From contig CAUYUJ010001403.1 of the NCBI GenBank assembly GCA_963575745.1, positions 356,501-420,500 on the forward strand: DNA of 64,000 nucleotides. The letters run 5' to 3'. A model generated the notes under the pieces. That model worked only from the letters and a program-made list of their open reading frames with translations. It made no database searches and had not been told where the DNA came from. This document shows, piece after piece, positions 40,908-52,572 of the stretch. The stretch comes from Prorocentrum cordatum. Lineage: Eukaryota > Sar > Dinophyceae > Prorocentrales > Prorocentraceae. Made by a program: the position numbers and the translations under genes. Position 1 is the stretch's first letter; each line of letters opens with the position of its first letter.

Positions 40908-41400
40908 GCGCAGTGCTTCACCATGCAATTCAACTTTGTTCGCTTGCTCCCCTGCCGCTATCATGCTCCGGCCTTTTGCAGCGGGTGGCCACCAGCGCAT
41001 CGCTCTCCTCCGTACCTTCCTCCTCTCACCAAAAAAAAAACAGTCTCAACTCCACATCTCCAGAGGTCCGCCCTCCGCAGGATTTCCGCGGGCACCCTGT
41101 TTGAAGGGTGCTAACCTGTGCAGCCTCCCTTTTGAAGGGGGGCGGGGTAGCCTGCTTGCACGAGACACGAGAAGGTTAGCCTGACGGTCGCCGCTCTTGC
41201 CAATTATTCCTCGGCCTGCACCGGTTTGCGCGCTGAGCAGGGGACAATAGTCCAACCATGGTCTCATGCACTTGCATGGGGGGGCCACAATGCCTTGGGC
41301 CCGCAAGGCACCACGGGGGGCCGCCCTAGGGTCACACGGGACTACGGTCTAGCACCGCATGGGTAGATGGGAGGCCCCTAGCAGCGAAACCGTCGGAGCG
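40906..41400. other. No recognisable feature
   Basis: A segment GTTTGAAGGGTGCTAACCTG / TTTTGAAGGGGGGCGGGGTA with similar halves lies at 41097-41160. Nothing else is supported. Confidence 0.4.
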
Positions 41401-41404
41401 ATTT

Positions 41405-41760
41405 CACAAAATTCGGCAATGGGGCGGCCGAAACCACGTGGGGAAGGGTTCCCGTACTTCCCCGCTTGGCTTTGGCTGCACGGGTCATCCCCGGCGGCCT
41501 CGAGCGTCTCCCGGGGGCAGTGCCGGGCCCTGTCGGCTCGGACTGGGTCCCTGCGGGCCTTCGCCAAGGGGCCGCAACCATGTGGGGAATCGCAGCAGCG
41601 TTTCCCCAGAAAGTCTCGGCGCCATGCGGCGGCCCCCCCAAGGGCGTCCCGCGGGGGTGGCCCCCGCCTTCCCCGAGGCGGGTTCGGGACCCAGCGGCGA
41701 CCCGCCAAGGGGCCGGGAACAAGTGGGTAAACGAGGCTGCGTTTCCCGACCTGACCCGGC
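41405..41760 (+). repeat. Degenerate repeat of about 145 bases, three units
   Basis: GGGG(C)GGCCG.AA.CA.GTGGG followed by G.GTTTCCC occurs near 41420, 41570 and 41710. The spacer between them is GC-rich and diverged. Confidence 0.5.
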
Positions 41761-42400
41761 GCTCCGTCCTTCGCCCTCCCTGGTCCACGCTGGTCGTCCA
41801 GAGGTTGGCCCTGGTGGCCCCGGGGGGGCCCGGGGGGCCCTGCGGCGAGTTCCCCTGGAGTTCTGTTTGTGCTCTCGTGGGTGGGGGGAGAGGCGCTCGG
41901 TTGGATTTGGGGCCCAGCACCAAATATGGCACTTCGACCTAGATACCCAATTCCCAGGCGAGGTTTTGAACAGTCCAGATATGTCTGTCGGTTTAGAGTG
42001 CTATGTTTAAGCGCTCTGGAAGTTCAGGGCTCCCCACCAACAGACACTGCCGCGTGCAGGGCGCTGGTACCGCACAGCCCTATCGCCGGTTGCTGGCCAG
42101 GGTTCGCCCTCCTTAGCAACCGACAATAACAGGCTGCGAGTGGGGGATTCCCCAGGTAACGAGTGTCCCCGTTTGGCGATCCCTCTTCTGCCCAGGGGTT
42201 CTGCAAAGGCGGCTCGCTCGCAGTCCTGGCTGGTCAGTGAACCTCCCTTCCTCTATCTCCTCCATTTAGTCCCTCTTCCTCCTCGTCCCCCATATTCCTC
42301 CTCGCCCTCCCCCTCCTCCTCCTCCTCCCCATCCTCCTCCATTCCTATTCCTCGCAGATGACTTCTTCACACCCCGAGGCTAGTTTTTAGAGCGGTTTGG
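41761..42400. other. No recognisable gene; C+T-rich at 42240-42350
   Basis: The short frames have no domain. Confidence 0.4.
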
Positions 42401-42404
42401 GGGT

Positions 42405-42790
42405 TTCGCCTGAGCGTTTGGTTCTTGCATTAGCGCCGCGCATCTTCGTGTTCGAAATTCGCAAAATATTCCCGGATTGAGGGCGGCACTTTTTCAAAAT
42501 GTAGTTCTCGCTTTAGCGCCGCGCATATTCGTTTTTCAAAATTAACAAGAGCTTCACTGATTGAGGGCGGCACTTTTGCAAAATGTGGTTATCGCCTTGG
42601 CGCCGCGCACATTCGTTTTACACGTTCGCAAGAGCTTCACGGATTGAGGGCGGCACTTTTCCAAAATGGGGTCATCGCCTTGGCGCCGCGCACATTCGTT
42701 TTACACGTTCGCAAGAGCTTCGCGTATTGAGGGCGGCTCCTTTTCAAAATGTGGTTGTCACTCCAGCGATGCGCAAAACATTGCAAGAGT
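42405..42790 (+). repeat. 83-base satellite, about 4.5 units
   Basis: GCGCCGCGCA recurs at 42433, 42515, 42600 and 42683. The unit also has CATTCGTTTTACACGTTCGC, AAGAGCTTCACGGATTGAGG and GCGGCACTTTT.CAAAATG. Confidence 0.9.
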
Positions 42791-43905
42791 TCCACGGATT
42801 CCCATGTTCAGCGTACCAGAAATGGTGTTTTTTGAAGGATTGTGGTTTTAGGGGTGTGCAGCATTTTCGCTGGTTCGCGGCGTGGAAGCCCCAGGAAAAC
42901 GGCGCTCTCTCACGATCGAGGACCGTCAAGACGCAGCAGTCAGGTTGATCCGTGCCGTTGGGCTTCAGAGAACGATGCTTTGGCATGCGTCGGGGTCTTC
43001 AAGCGGTTGCTCTCCAACGAGGCAGGTCCCTCGGTGGAAGTGAGCCCGTGCAGGGGCTCATGGTGAGGGAGCTTGGAGGGAGGGTTTCATTCCAACATCA
43101 GTGATGACTCTTGAGTTTGCACTGGTCCTCCTCCTTCTCCTCCTCTTCCTCCTCCTCCGAATTGCAAGCGGAAGCACGACAAGGACATTGCTTACCAATG
43201 TTCGCAGATAAAGAGGTTAACGAGGAGGGCCTTCACCACTTTGCATCGCAGCTCGCCCCTTCCAACGCGATTTCCACGAACTTAATGATGCCACCGGCAA
43301 AGGCCACTGCCTGAGCGCGCCTCTAGTCTTCTCGCTCTTCCGGCCTCTCATGGGGCACAGCTGACTGGACCGCGGCCCGGCAAGAAGCTGGGCGCTGCGT
43401 GGTCCGTTCACGCCGTTGCCCAGACGAACCACAAGCTTTTGCAGGCGCACTCCCAGCACATCCTGCCTCTGCGCGCCCGTGTAAGGCAGTGCCTCGCACC
43501 ACAGTAGCTGGGGCGGCCTCCTCTGGGGGGGGGGGCGAGAAGACGCGCACTCCTCGAGCGAGGAGGCCCCCGACGCCTTGAGCGCACGTGGCCCTCGCGC
43601 CTCGAGCGAGGCCCTCGCACCAAAGGCGCCGCGCGCCTCGAGCGAAGCGCGGCCCGCGAGGCGGCGGCGCCCTTTGCGAGGACGAGCTCCGCCGGCTGGT
43701 CGCCAAGGCCCGCGGACCACCGAGCGCCGCGGCCGCCGCAGCCTCTGCTCCGGTCGCCGCCGCCGCCGCCGCCGCCGAGCGCCGCCGCAGCCAGCGCCAC
43801 GCCAGGCCGGTGAGACGCCTCTCCTGAGGAGATTCTGTTGAGAGGAAATCCTCGAGCATCATAAAACCCTCCAGCGAAACGGTATCGGGAGAAAAATAGA
43901 CGCTT
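42791..43905. other. GC-rich DNA, no recognised gene
   Basis: A TCC run is at 43125-43160 and a GCC run near 43750-43790. 43540-43660 repeats GCGCCTCGAGCGAGGCC-like steps. Frames on both strands are open because of GC bias. Confidence 0.45.
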
Positions 43906-43944
43906 GCCTGAAGAGGTGTTGATGATTTGTTGCGTCGCGGAGCG

Positions 43945-44125
43945 CTCTTGGGAGGCTTCTTGGGCCTCCCTCGGGCATCTTGGGCGCCTCTTCAGCCGTA
44001 TCCAGGCCATCCTAGGCGTCTTGGACATATCCTTCGGCGATTCGGGGCCCTCTTGGACCGTCTTGGGGGCCTCTTGGGGCGTTCCGGGCCCGCCTGGGGG
44101 CCCTTCGGGGTCAACAAAAAGTCAT
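43945..44125 (+). repeat. CTTGG minisatellite block
   Basis: GGCATCTTGGGCGCCTC, GGCGTCTTGGACATATCC and GGGGGCCTCTTGGGGCG steps, the family seen at 3.1-4.3 kb and in the 1601-base units. Confidence 0.7.
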
Positions 44126-44369
44126 TCGGGAAGACGCGCCTGGGCCCGGGTGCAAGCGACAAGCTCCGAGCGATTTTGAGAAGTTGGTGCCCAGGGCCCT
44201 TAAAGAATCTTCAGGGTTGGGGGCTGAGGCTTGAGGAATTAGGTCAATGACCTGAGGACACTCCAACTGGTGCCTCAGTGCACGGTATTTTTGTGTGCAC
44301 AACGACATGTAGAGTCACAGTGAGATCGATCGGTCGTGAGTGCGGAAGTGTGTGTGTATAGAAAGTTAC

Positions 44370-44407
44370 AGGTATATACATATTTATATATATGATGTGT
44401 ATACGTA

Positions 44408-44442
<35 letters not shown>
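44370..44442 (+). repeat. TA-rich step and GA microsatellite
   Basis: TATACATATTTATATATATG then a GA run of about 14 units (44415-44442). Confidence 0.9.
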
Positions 44443-44446
<4 letters not shown>

Positions 44447-44689
44447 CTCTACATTGATATTGACACTGGGATCTAGTGCAAGCCAGATGTACTTAGGAGT
44501 TCGCGTATATAATTCCAGACAATGTTTTTTTTGCCAGCTGGTTTTTGAGTCGGTCGGAACTTCTCCAAATGAAGCTCCCGTTGCTGCGCTGGCCCCAGTT
44601 CAAGATCGACGCTGTGCTTTCTTTGTTCAGAACGGCGCTCTCGCCCCTGCGCGGGCCACATTTTTGCATCCCAGTCTCTCCTCGTCGTT

Positions 44690-44818
44690 GTAATCCCGCT
44701 CCTGTTCCCCTCCTCCGCCTGCCCCTGGTCCTCCAGTCCTCCTGCTCCTGCCGCTCATTCCTCCTCCTGCTGCCGCTGTTCCTCCTCGTCCCCCTTCCCC
44801 CTTCATCATCATCATCAT

Positions 44819-44871
<53 letters not shown>

Positions 44872-45005
44872 TCAGCAACAGCATCAGCAGCATCATCAAC
44901 ATCATCTTTATCATCATCATCAGCATCAGCATCAGCATCATCATCATCATCCTCTTCCTCCTGCTCGTCCTCTTGCTCGTTCGCCACATCCTCCTCATCC
45001 TCCAG
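44690..45005 (+). repeat. CTCCTC tract and CAT/CAG trinucleotide repeats
   Basis: CATCATCATCATCAT with CAGCAGCAG interruptions (44803-44955), flanked by TCC-type sequence. Minus-strand frames give Asp/Met runs. Confidence 0.9.
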
Positions 45006-45580
45006 TGTACGCAGCGTCCCTTGTTTGATTGTGCGCAACACGATACGACTCTCCCGGGGTTCCAGATCAACTATGACACCCTTCGGTGGATAGAGAAAAG
45101 TCCGCACGATGGGAAGGGAGGGGTTGGATGTCAGAGATGGCGCGCGCGCACCCAGCTTGCCACCCACCCTCCCTGCCCTCCCCGTCCCATCCAATCCCCA
45201 CTCCTGCATCATCACTGCCTTCACCTTTCCCCACAAGGCACGTGTCCCCCCAGACCCCCTTGCGACTTCCCACGTCAGATTTCCCAGCCGATCGAGGGGA
45301 AGCAGTGGAGGAGGTCGGCCGGTACTCGCCGTCTGATCCCAGTCATGCCAGTGCGTGAACATAAGACGGATCGGCGCTCGCAAGACTTGCACTGTGCAAG
45401 CCCGCGTTGCCAAGCATTCTGGGGGCGGGTCCCAGCTGGCCTCTAGGGATATCATGGCAAAGTTGGGTCGGATAATTAGCCAGCCTACGGACACATTGCC
45501 TGCTTCTGTTGCTGCCCCGCGCGGAGCCTGTACTGCGCCTCCGCATCCTCATCCAGTTTGTCTTCGTCGTCATCGCCATT
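45006..45580. other. No recognisable gene
   Basis: Short conflicting frames only. Confidence 0.4.
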
Positions 45581-45930
45581 GTCCTCCTCCGCCTCCTCCT
45601 CCTCATGATCGTCCTCGTCCTCATCGTGCCGTCTTTCTCCTCCTCCTCCCCCTCCTCCTCCTCCCTCCCCGTCCTTCTCCTTTTCAGCCTCCAGTTCCCT
45701 TTCATGTTCTTCCCATTTCGTTTTCTCCCCTTCATCCCACCCATCCTCCAGGTGCTCCTCAATCGCACGGGCGCTCCTCAATCGCACGTGGTGGCGCAGC
45801 CTTGCTGTGGTGATCCGCTATGCTCTTGAATCGTGGTGTCTTCGTCGCCTGTGGGGAGGGAAACAAAATCCTCCCCCTTCTCCTCCTCCTCCTCCTCCTC
45901 CTTCTCCTCCTCTTCCTCCTCCTCCTCACG
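45581..45930 (+). repeat. TCC-rich low-complexity DNA
   Basis: CCTCCTCCTC runs at 45588-45700 and 45872-45930. GGGCGCTCCTCAATCGCAC is duplicated at 45756-45788. Confidence 0.85.
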
Positions 45931-46775
45931 GGAGACGGCAGTGCGGTCCTGTCCGCAAGCAGGAGGCCGCCCGCAAGACAGGCGGCCAAGAGAGTTTGAC
46001 CACTCAGACTTCCATGCAGACGAGGCTGCGATTTTTCGCACGGAGTCATCGAGTAGACGCCCGAACTCCACGAGCCCGATCCCGATCCCGATCCTTACGG
46101 GGGATTGTGCTCCTCCTTCCCCGCGCTCGCCTTGCCCCCGCCGCTCTTCTCCCGCACGCCTGCCGCACCTCTACAGCTCGAGGGTCGGCTGCAGCATGCC
46201 TAAATAGGATGTTACAGTCCATCAGTCTCCAAGGTCGATTGCCTCCGCGTCCAGTGCGGGCTGGCATGACAAGTTGGAGCATGATAACATGATGCTTGCA
46301 TATTTGCGGCTCGCATGTGTGATGCCAGGCTCTCAGGAAGCCATCGCTTGAGGGTCTCGTACTGCTCCCCTCTCCCCTCCCTCCTCCCCTACCTGGTCGA
46401 CGAGTAAGCTGTCGAGTCGGCATTGTCAAGAGGGTATACCGCCATGCTGCGAGACCGGAAGCAACTGTAATAGGAAGGGGGAGAGGGCAAGAGGAGACAA
46501 GAAACGTGGAACAGGGGGCATGTTGTGATGTCATCCCTTGTCGCTCTGGTCGGAGGCCGTGTTAAAAACACCCGCATCGACGGTTCAATACCGCTGCAGC
46601 GGCTGCGACCCTCATGGCAGCTCGAAAGGGGCGGGCGGAAGAACCGCCGACAAGCGGCATGGATGCAGAAAGCGAACTTGATGTTTCTCGATTGGGGTTG
46701 CGCATTTCTGTGGACGAGGGCGCACGTCTCGAAACAAAAATCGTGACGTCGAAGTCTGAGGAGGGCGGAAGGCAT
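45931..46775. other. No recognisable gene
   Basis: No domain is seen in any frame. A GATCCCGATCCC run lies at 46077-46098. Confidence 0.4.
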
Positions 46776-46779
46776 GGCG

Positions 46780-48035
46780 GAGCTTCGCATTGGGAGGATG
46801 GCTCCGGAAAAACGGGCTGGACCACCTCGCGAGCGGCATCTCGGAGCTCAGTATCGGAAGGATGTCCCAAGCGAAACGGGCCGTTCTACCTCTCGCTTCC
46901 GTTGGGTCCTCTCATGCAGCTCTCTTCCTCCTTCATCCTTTCCCTCCTTCCCCCTTTTCCTCCTCCTCCTCCTCCTGCCTGCTCCCTCCTCCTCCTCCTC
47001 CTCCTCCTCCTCCTCCTCCTCCTCCTCCTCCTCCCTTGCATCTCTTGGTAGTGCTCTTGCTGCTTCTCCACCAACTCTTCCTCCCGAACGGCATCTAGGA
47101 GCTCAGAGTTTCGAACATGTCCACGGCGAAACGGGCTGGAACACCTTTTCGCGCGGCATCTCGGAGCCCAGAGTTGGGAGGATGCCTCAGGCGAAACGCG
47201 CCGGACCACCTCGCGAGCGGTACCTCGCAGCTCAAAGATTCGAGGATTTCTTAGGCGAAACGGGCCGGACCACCTCACGCGCGGCATATCGGGGCCCAGA
47301 GTTGGAAGGATGTCTCAGGCGAAACGGGCCAGACCAACTCGCGCGCAGCATCTCTGAGTCCCGAGTTGGGAGGATGTCTCAGGCGAAATGGGCAGACCAC
47401 CTTTCGCACGGCAGCTCGGAGCGCCGAATTGCGAGGATGTCTCATGCGAAACGGTCTGGACCACCTCGCGCGGGCCATCTCGGAGCCCCGAGTTGCGAGG
47501 ATGTCTCAGGCGAAACAGGCCAGACCACCTCGCGCGCGGCATCTGTGAGACTCGAGTTGCGAGGATGTCTCAGGCGAAACGGGCCGAACCAACTCGCGCG
47601 GGGCATCTCGGAGCCCCGAGTCGTGAGGGTGTCTGAAGGTAAACGGGCCGGAACACCTCTCACGCCTGAGTTGCGAGGATGCCTCAGATGACACGGGCTG
47701 GACCACCTCGCGCGCGGCACCTCAGAGCTCAGAGTTGCGAGGATGTCTCCTGCGAAACGCTCCAGACCACCTCGCGGGCGGCATCTCGGAGCCCAGAGTT
47801 GCGAGGATGTCTCAGCCGAAACGGGCCAGACCACCACTCGCGCGGCATCTCGGAGCCCCGAATTGCGAGGATATTTGAGGCGAAACGGACGGGCCGGACC
47901 ACCTCGCGCGCGGCATCTCGGAGCCCGAGTTGCGAGGATGTCTCAGGTGAATGTCTCAGGCGAAACGGCCAATCCCGGCCAACTCAGAAACGAGAGTTAT
48001 GAGGATGTCTCAAGCGACACGGCCCAGACCACCAG
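46780..48035 (+). repeat. 63- to 64-base satellite interrupted by a TCC run
   Basis: Unit: GAGTTGCGAGGATGTCTCAG, GCGAAACGGGCCGGACCACC, TCGCGCGCGGCATCTCGGAG, CCC. GAGGATG recurs at 47370, 47433, 47497 and 47561. A TCC microsatellite splits the array at 46955-47035. The unit is close to a multiple of three, so frames run open on both strands. Confidence 0.92.
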
Positions 48036-48139
48036 ATTTGTTTGAGGATGTCTCGGCTCCGCTTTCCCTCGGCCGGAACTTCTATAACAATCGCACCCCG
48101 TTCAGCAAGCAGTTTGGGGAAAAACGGACGAGGCACTCC

Positions 48140-48530
48140 CGGTGCAAACACTGCCCTCCTCCTCCTCCTCGCCCTCCTCCACCTCCTCCTTCTCCTCCCT
48201 CCTTGCCTCCTTGCCTCCCTCTCCCTCTCTCCCTCCCTCCTCCACTTCTCCCGCCTTGCCGAAGCTGGCGGCGACCCTGGAAACGATGGGCGCACGATTT
48301 TTCTTCGCTTCTCTCAAGAGGCGACGATACGCAGGTGCATCAGTCAGCGCCCGCCCGCGGGCTCTTGAGAAGCCTAACTGGCGCTTCAAGTCTCACGACT
48401 CGGGCCGAGAAAACACGGGCTGACGGGATGACCGGGGGGGGTAGAGGAAGAAAGGGTGGAGGGACGGAGGGGGGAGGGGAGGAGGAGGAGGAGGAGGAGG
48501 AGGAGGAGGAGGAGGAACAGAAACACCTGA
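48140..48530. repeat. TCC/CCCT tract and GGA microsatellite
   Basis: CCTCC-type DNA at 48150-48250 and a GGA run at 48478-48516, with ordinary sequence between. Confidence 0.85.
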
Positions 48531-49755
48531 ATCGTCGCAACTCGGCGGCGAGCAAGGGGGGGGAAATGAGAAGGAGCAGGACTTCTCAGATGGCGATGGG
48601 ACTTCTCAGGAGGCCTCCGACCTTCTGAGAGGTTTTCTGCGTCTTCGGGGGAGGCTTGGGACATTTCTCCGAAGGTCGGGGAAACTCCGAGCCTTCTGAG
48701 AAGGCCCGCCCCTCCGAACTTCCCCCCTTCCGCTCGCCGCCGAGTAGCGCCTACGCGGGCGCTGCCCTTGCGCGGAGCACCGGCACGTCGCATGGCCCGT
48801 GCCGTCGGTACTAGCGGGGCCCCTCGGCAGCCGCCGCCGGCGACCCTCCGAGGCAGTTTTGGCTCGGGCCGGCCTCGGCCGAGCGGGGGGCCGCTTGCCC
48901 AGCCTGGCCCACGGGCGTGGCCGCAGGGGCGCGCGCGGCGGGGGGTCGGCGCCAGGAGAGAGACGGGTCCTGAGGGAAGCGGGTCCTGAGGTTTTTCGCC
49001 GCTTTGGGGCCTTCGGAGCCCTCCGCCGTCAGAGAACGATTCAGGATGAGAACCTCGTCCTGAGGGAAAGCCCCAGAGTCCAGGATCCGATTCCCTCAGG
49101 TCCCGCTTCCCTCCGGACCGAAATTCAGAGGAGGAAGACCTTCTCCCCGTTTTCCAATTGTTTGTGCGGCCTCCTAGGAGGAGGCCCTCGCCACCACGGC
49201 TGGATTCGCCTCGAAGTCCGGGTTAGAACGCACTTCCGGAGAGGGCCGCGGAGTGGCGGCATCGGTACCTTTCCCCAGGGTTGCGTGCCGCAGGTTCGCG
49301 TTTCGACGCGGTGGCGGCCTCCGCGCGGGCGTTCTGGGTGGAACGCCGCCAGTGTCGTCGAAGCGACCAATCGTGAAGGATCTGCGCTGGCTATTGGGAG
49401 CGCGCGCTCGCTCAAGCCGGAAGGATCCACGCGGCGTCGGAAGCCAAATGCCGGGGTCGTGAAGACACGCTCCTCGCTCCGAGGAGGAGGAGGAGGAGGA
49501 GCGAAGAGCGAGGAGCGAGGAACGCCTTGCTGTAGGAAAACATTGGGACCGAAGGATGCCAGCAGCTTCTGCCCGTTTCGAAGCGGGGTTCGCTGTCGGT
49601 GCCGCAGCGGGCGCTGCGCACTCGAGGCAGGAGGCCGCCTGTCCAGCGGCGGCCGCTGGTCTGTTTCGGGCAGCACTCGCGGATGGGCTCGCAGCCGTGC
49701 TTTTGTCCCTACTCACGCCAGGCGTCCACAGGAGAGGACGATCCTCCTCTCCTCC
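48531..49755. other. GC-rich DNA, no recognised gene
   Basis: Long conflicting frames. A GCGG.GGC..CC.CGCGCGGGCGTTC segment at 49300-49336 recurs at 50505-50540. Includes the dispersed repeat at 48960-49085. Confidence 0.4.
48960..49085 (+). repeat. Dispersed repeat with GGGTCCTGAGGGAAGCGGGT, copy 2
   Basis: Aligns over about 130 bases with 52085-52225, including GGGTCCTGAGGGAAGCGGG at the left, GCCGTCAGAGAACGA.TC in the middle and GTCCTG.GGGAAAGCCCC at the right. Confidence 0.7.
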
Positions 49756-49825
49756 TTCTGCTCCTCCTCCTCGTCCTCCTCCTCCTCCTCCTCCTCCTCC
49801 TCCTCCTCCTCCTCCTCCTCCTGGC
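49755..49825 (+). repeat. TCC microsatellite
   Basis: About 20 CTC/TCC units. Confidence 0.95.
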
Positions 49826-51455
49826 AGGGAGGAGTTCCCACCGATCGCTTCTGGTGCGGGAGGAGTTCGTGGGGGGCCGCTGGCCCAGGGGAGAAGCGCT
49901 GACCTGGAGTCGGCGACGCATCGTCGATGACTGGGCGACAGGCCCGTTCCTGGGCGGGGTGGGCTGTCAGGCCCCTGTCTGCGATGAGCAGGCGTTTGGA
50001 TGTCGATGCATTCCCCCCTGAGCGTGTCCCCCCCTGTCGGTGCCCCTGACCCGCAGAGCAGGAGGGAGGGAGGGAGGAGGGAGAGAAGGGAGGCTGGGAG
50101 GGAGGGGGGATTTTTTTTGGGGGGGCGACAGGAGGGAGAGAAGCAACTAGAATCGTAGCAGGATCCGTCGGTTGACAGCGTATTATTCCACATGATCCAT
50201 GTTTAAGTCGACCGACATTGCGCGTGCCATGGAACTAAGAAAACGATAGAAGCAAGATAAGTACCCAGACTTCCGGCGGATTCATTTTTGTTTGCAAGTT
50301 GACCCCGTCCGCAGGGCCGGTCTTCCATCATGGATAGCTTTCGGATGGCCCCAAGGCACACAGCGACCCTCGTACAGGCCGCAGCGGGCGAAAGACGCCA
50401 GGAACAAGCAAAAACAACAACGCCGGAGGGCTGGTTTCCTGAGGTCCCCAGAGGACTTGGCCAAAAGCGTCCAAGAGGGAGTAGGAGTATGGCATGTTCG
50501 CGCGGCGCCGACGCGGCGGCGACCCCCGCGCGGGCGTTCAAGGTTGAACGTTGCCACACGCGGCAAAGAATCAGCCAGCATCGGGCGATCTGCTCGACCA
50601 GACCGCCGCGATCGTCGAAGGAGCGGAACGACCCGCACGGGTGGCAGAAGCCAGCGCGCGAGCCGACACGACCGCAGCCTGCCGCACAGCCAACACGACG
50701 AGAAGCGGAGCAGCTCGCTCACGGCAGGGGCCCACTGCTCCCCCCGGGCCTCTCCGGTGGTTGCTCCTCCGGGCGTTCCTCGGGCACCCACGCGCTCCTG
50801 GGGGGGGGGCCTGGGGAGCAGCTTCGAGCGGGTGGCAGGGAGGAGGGGTGGGAGTCGAGGTCAGGCATCGAGGAGGGGGGGAGGAGGATAAAGGAGGAGG
50901 AAGGATGAGGAGGAGGAGGAGGAGGAGGAGGAGGAGGAGGAGGAAGGATGAGGGGGGGATCCCGCCCCATGTTCATTAGTATAGCAGCTTGGCTGTACGA
51001 GGTCCGCGTGGAGTTCCTGGATCGGCGCCGGACCCTCCTGGCGGCGCCTCAGGCGCCGGTCTAGAGTCTAGCGCCGATCCAAGGCATCCGCGCGAACTTC
51101 GGAGATGCTGCGCTGATATGTTTCGTCCGTCTTCTAGTAGGACGAGGACGAGGGGGAGGTCACCCCGCCTTCTGGAGCGCCACCCTCTGTTCTCTCCGTC
51201 CTTCCACACGTCTCCCAACTTGATTCTCCCGGGGGCAAACGCGCATGGGATGGGGTGGGAGTGGCAGCGCCCCCTGAGATCCGACGTTTCAAAAAATACG
51301 GCGTCATGAAAAGCACACCACGGCGGAAGTCCTGGACCCCACCTCCCCGCTGCATGCCCGAGCGCCGGGTCCATCTGCGGGGGCCCCGGGGCCCGACGCA
51401 GGGCGACAGAACCCCTGAAGCGACAACAGCTGCAGCGCCCGCCCCATCCCTCTCC
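49826..51455. other. GC-rich DNA with GGA runs, no recognised gene
   Basis: GGAGGGAGGG runs at 50060-50110 and GGA at 50905-50950. No domain in any frame. Confidence 0.4.
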
Positions 51456-51459
51456 TCCC

Positions 51460-51615
51460 TCCTCCGCTCCTCCTCCTCCCCTCCGTCCTCCTCCTCTCCT
51501 CCTCCTCCTCCTCCTCCTCCTCTCTCCTCCTCCTCCTCCTCCTCCTCCCTCCTCCTCCTCCTCTCCTCCCGATCCGATCCGGCCCGATCCGATCTGATCC
51601 GATCCCATTCGATCC
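51460..51615 (+). repeat. TCC microsatellite followed by GATCC steps
   Basis: CTCCTCCTCC runs to 51567, then CCGATCCGATCCGG-type steps to about 51612. A few CGATCCGATCCGAG steps recur at 51840-51852. Confidence 0.9.
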
Positions 51616-51663
51616 AATCTTCACTCGGGGGCGGCAAAGAGAGGGGTGATGACTGGAGGGGGT

Positions 51664-51691
51664 GGATATCATGGCGTGGGCCATGATATCC
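51664..51691. repeat. Perfect 11-base inverted repeat
   Basis: GGATATCATGG (51664-51674), spacer CGTGGG, CCATGATATCC (51681-51691). Confidence 0.8.
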
Positions 51692-51830
51692 CTCCAGGTT
51701 TCGCGGCGGTTCTCTTAATTTCATTATGGCCTTGGCCCCCCGTTGGGCCGCGCACATGCCGCCGGCCATGATTTGCACCCCCCCCCTCTTGGACCCCCCC
51801 CTCTTGGCCACCCCCGATTAATACAATCCG

Positions 51831-52100
51831 ATGCTCCTCCGATCCGATCCGAGGAGGGTGCGGAGGGCAGCGGGCGGCCCGCGCAGGCGGGGCTGCCCCG
51901 CCCCCCTGGCGGGCATGTTCCGCGCCAGCGACATCTTCGGCCGCACGGCCGGCGGCGCGGAGAGGCCCTCGGTGGTCAAGACGGCCTCCGACGCCCCCGG
52001 CGGCAAGCGCCTGCTGAGCACCGGCAGCGCGGGGCCGGTCTCGCGGACGTCCAGGGCAGCGTCGGGGGCACCTCGCCACGGGGGGAGGAACGGGTCCTGA
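51831..52100 (+). other. Possible coding segment, unrecognised
   Basis: MFRASDIFGRTAGGAERPSV (from the ATG at 51915) and KTASDAPGGKRLLSTGSAGP have protein-like composition in one frame, unlike the neighbouring repeats. No family recognised. Confidence 0.2.
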
Positions 52101-52225
52101 GGGAAGCGGGTGTCCTGAGGTTGTTCACCGTGTTCGGGCTTTCGGGGGGCCCCTCCACGGGCCCCGGGGCCGTCAGAAAACGACTCGGGATTAAGACTCC
52201 GTCCTGGGGGAAAGCCCCCGTTTTC
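52085..52225 (+). repeat. Dispersed repeat with GGGTCCTGAGGGAAGCGGGT, copy 3
   Basis: Matches 48960-49085. Core GCCGTCAGAAAACGACTC at 52169. Confidence 0.7.
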
Positions 52226-52572
52226 CTTTGGGCCCGCTCCACTCGTGCTAGTCATGGAGGTCCCCTGAGATCCGGGCGTCTTCCTCCGCTGCGCTGCGGG
52301 CCCCAGGACCCTCACAAATATTGACCAGGCTCGGGAGATACATGAAGGGGTTTCCGGGGCTCCAGTCGTGATTCTTGGCGATGTCGCAATAGTTTTCGCC
52401 ACGGCGGATCTCAGGGAACGAGGCTTGCATTCACTTTCGCATTCTCGGCGTTCTGGGGCTGCCCAGATCGTTCCGAACGAACGTTGGAGACCCTAACTGG
52501 GGCCCGGAAGTTGAGGGGTTTGGCCCAGGAGCTCGAAAGGAGGCTGGGGCAACGGCGAGAGATAGCGAGCGT

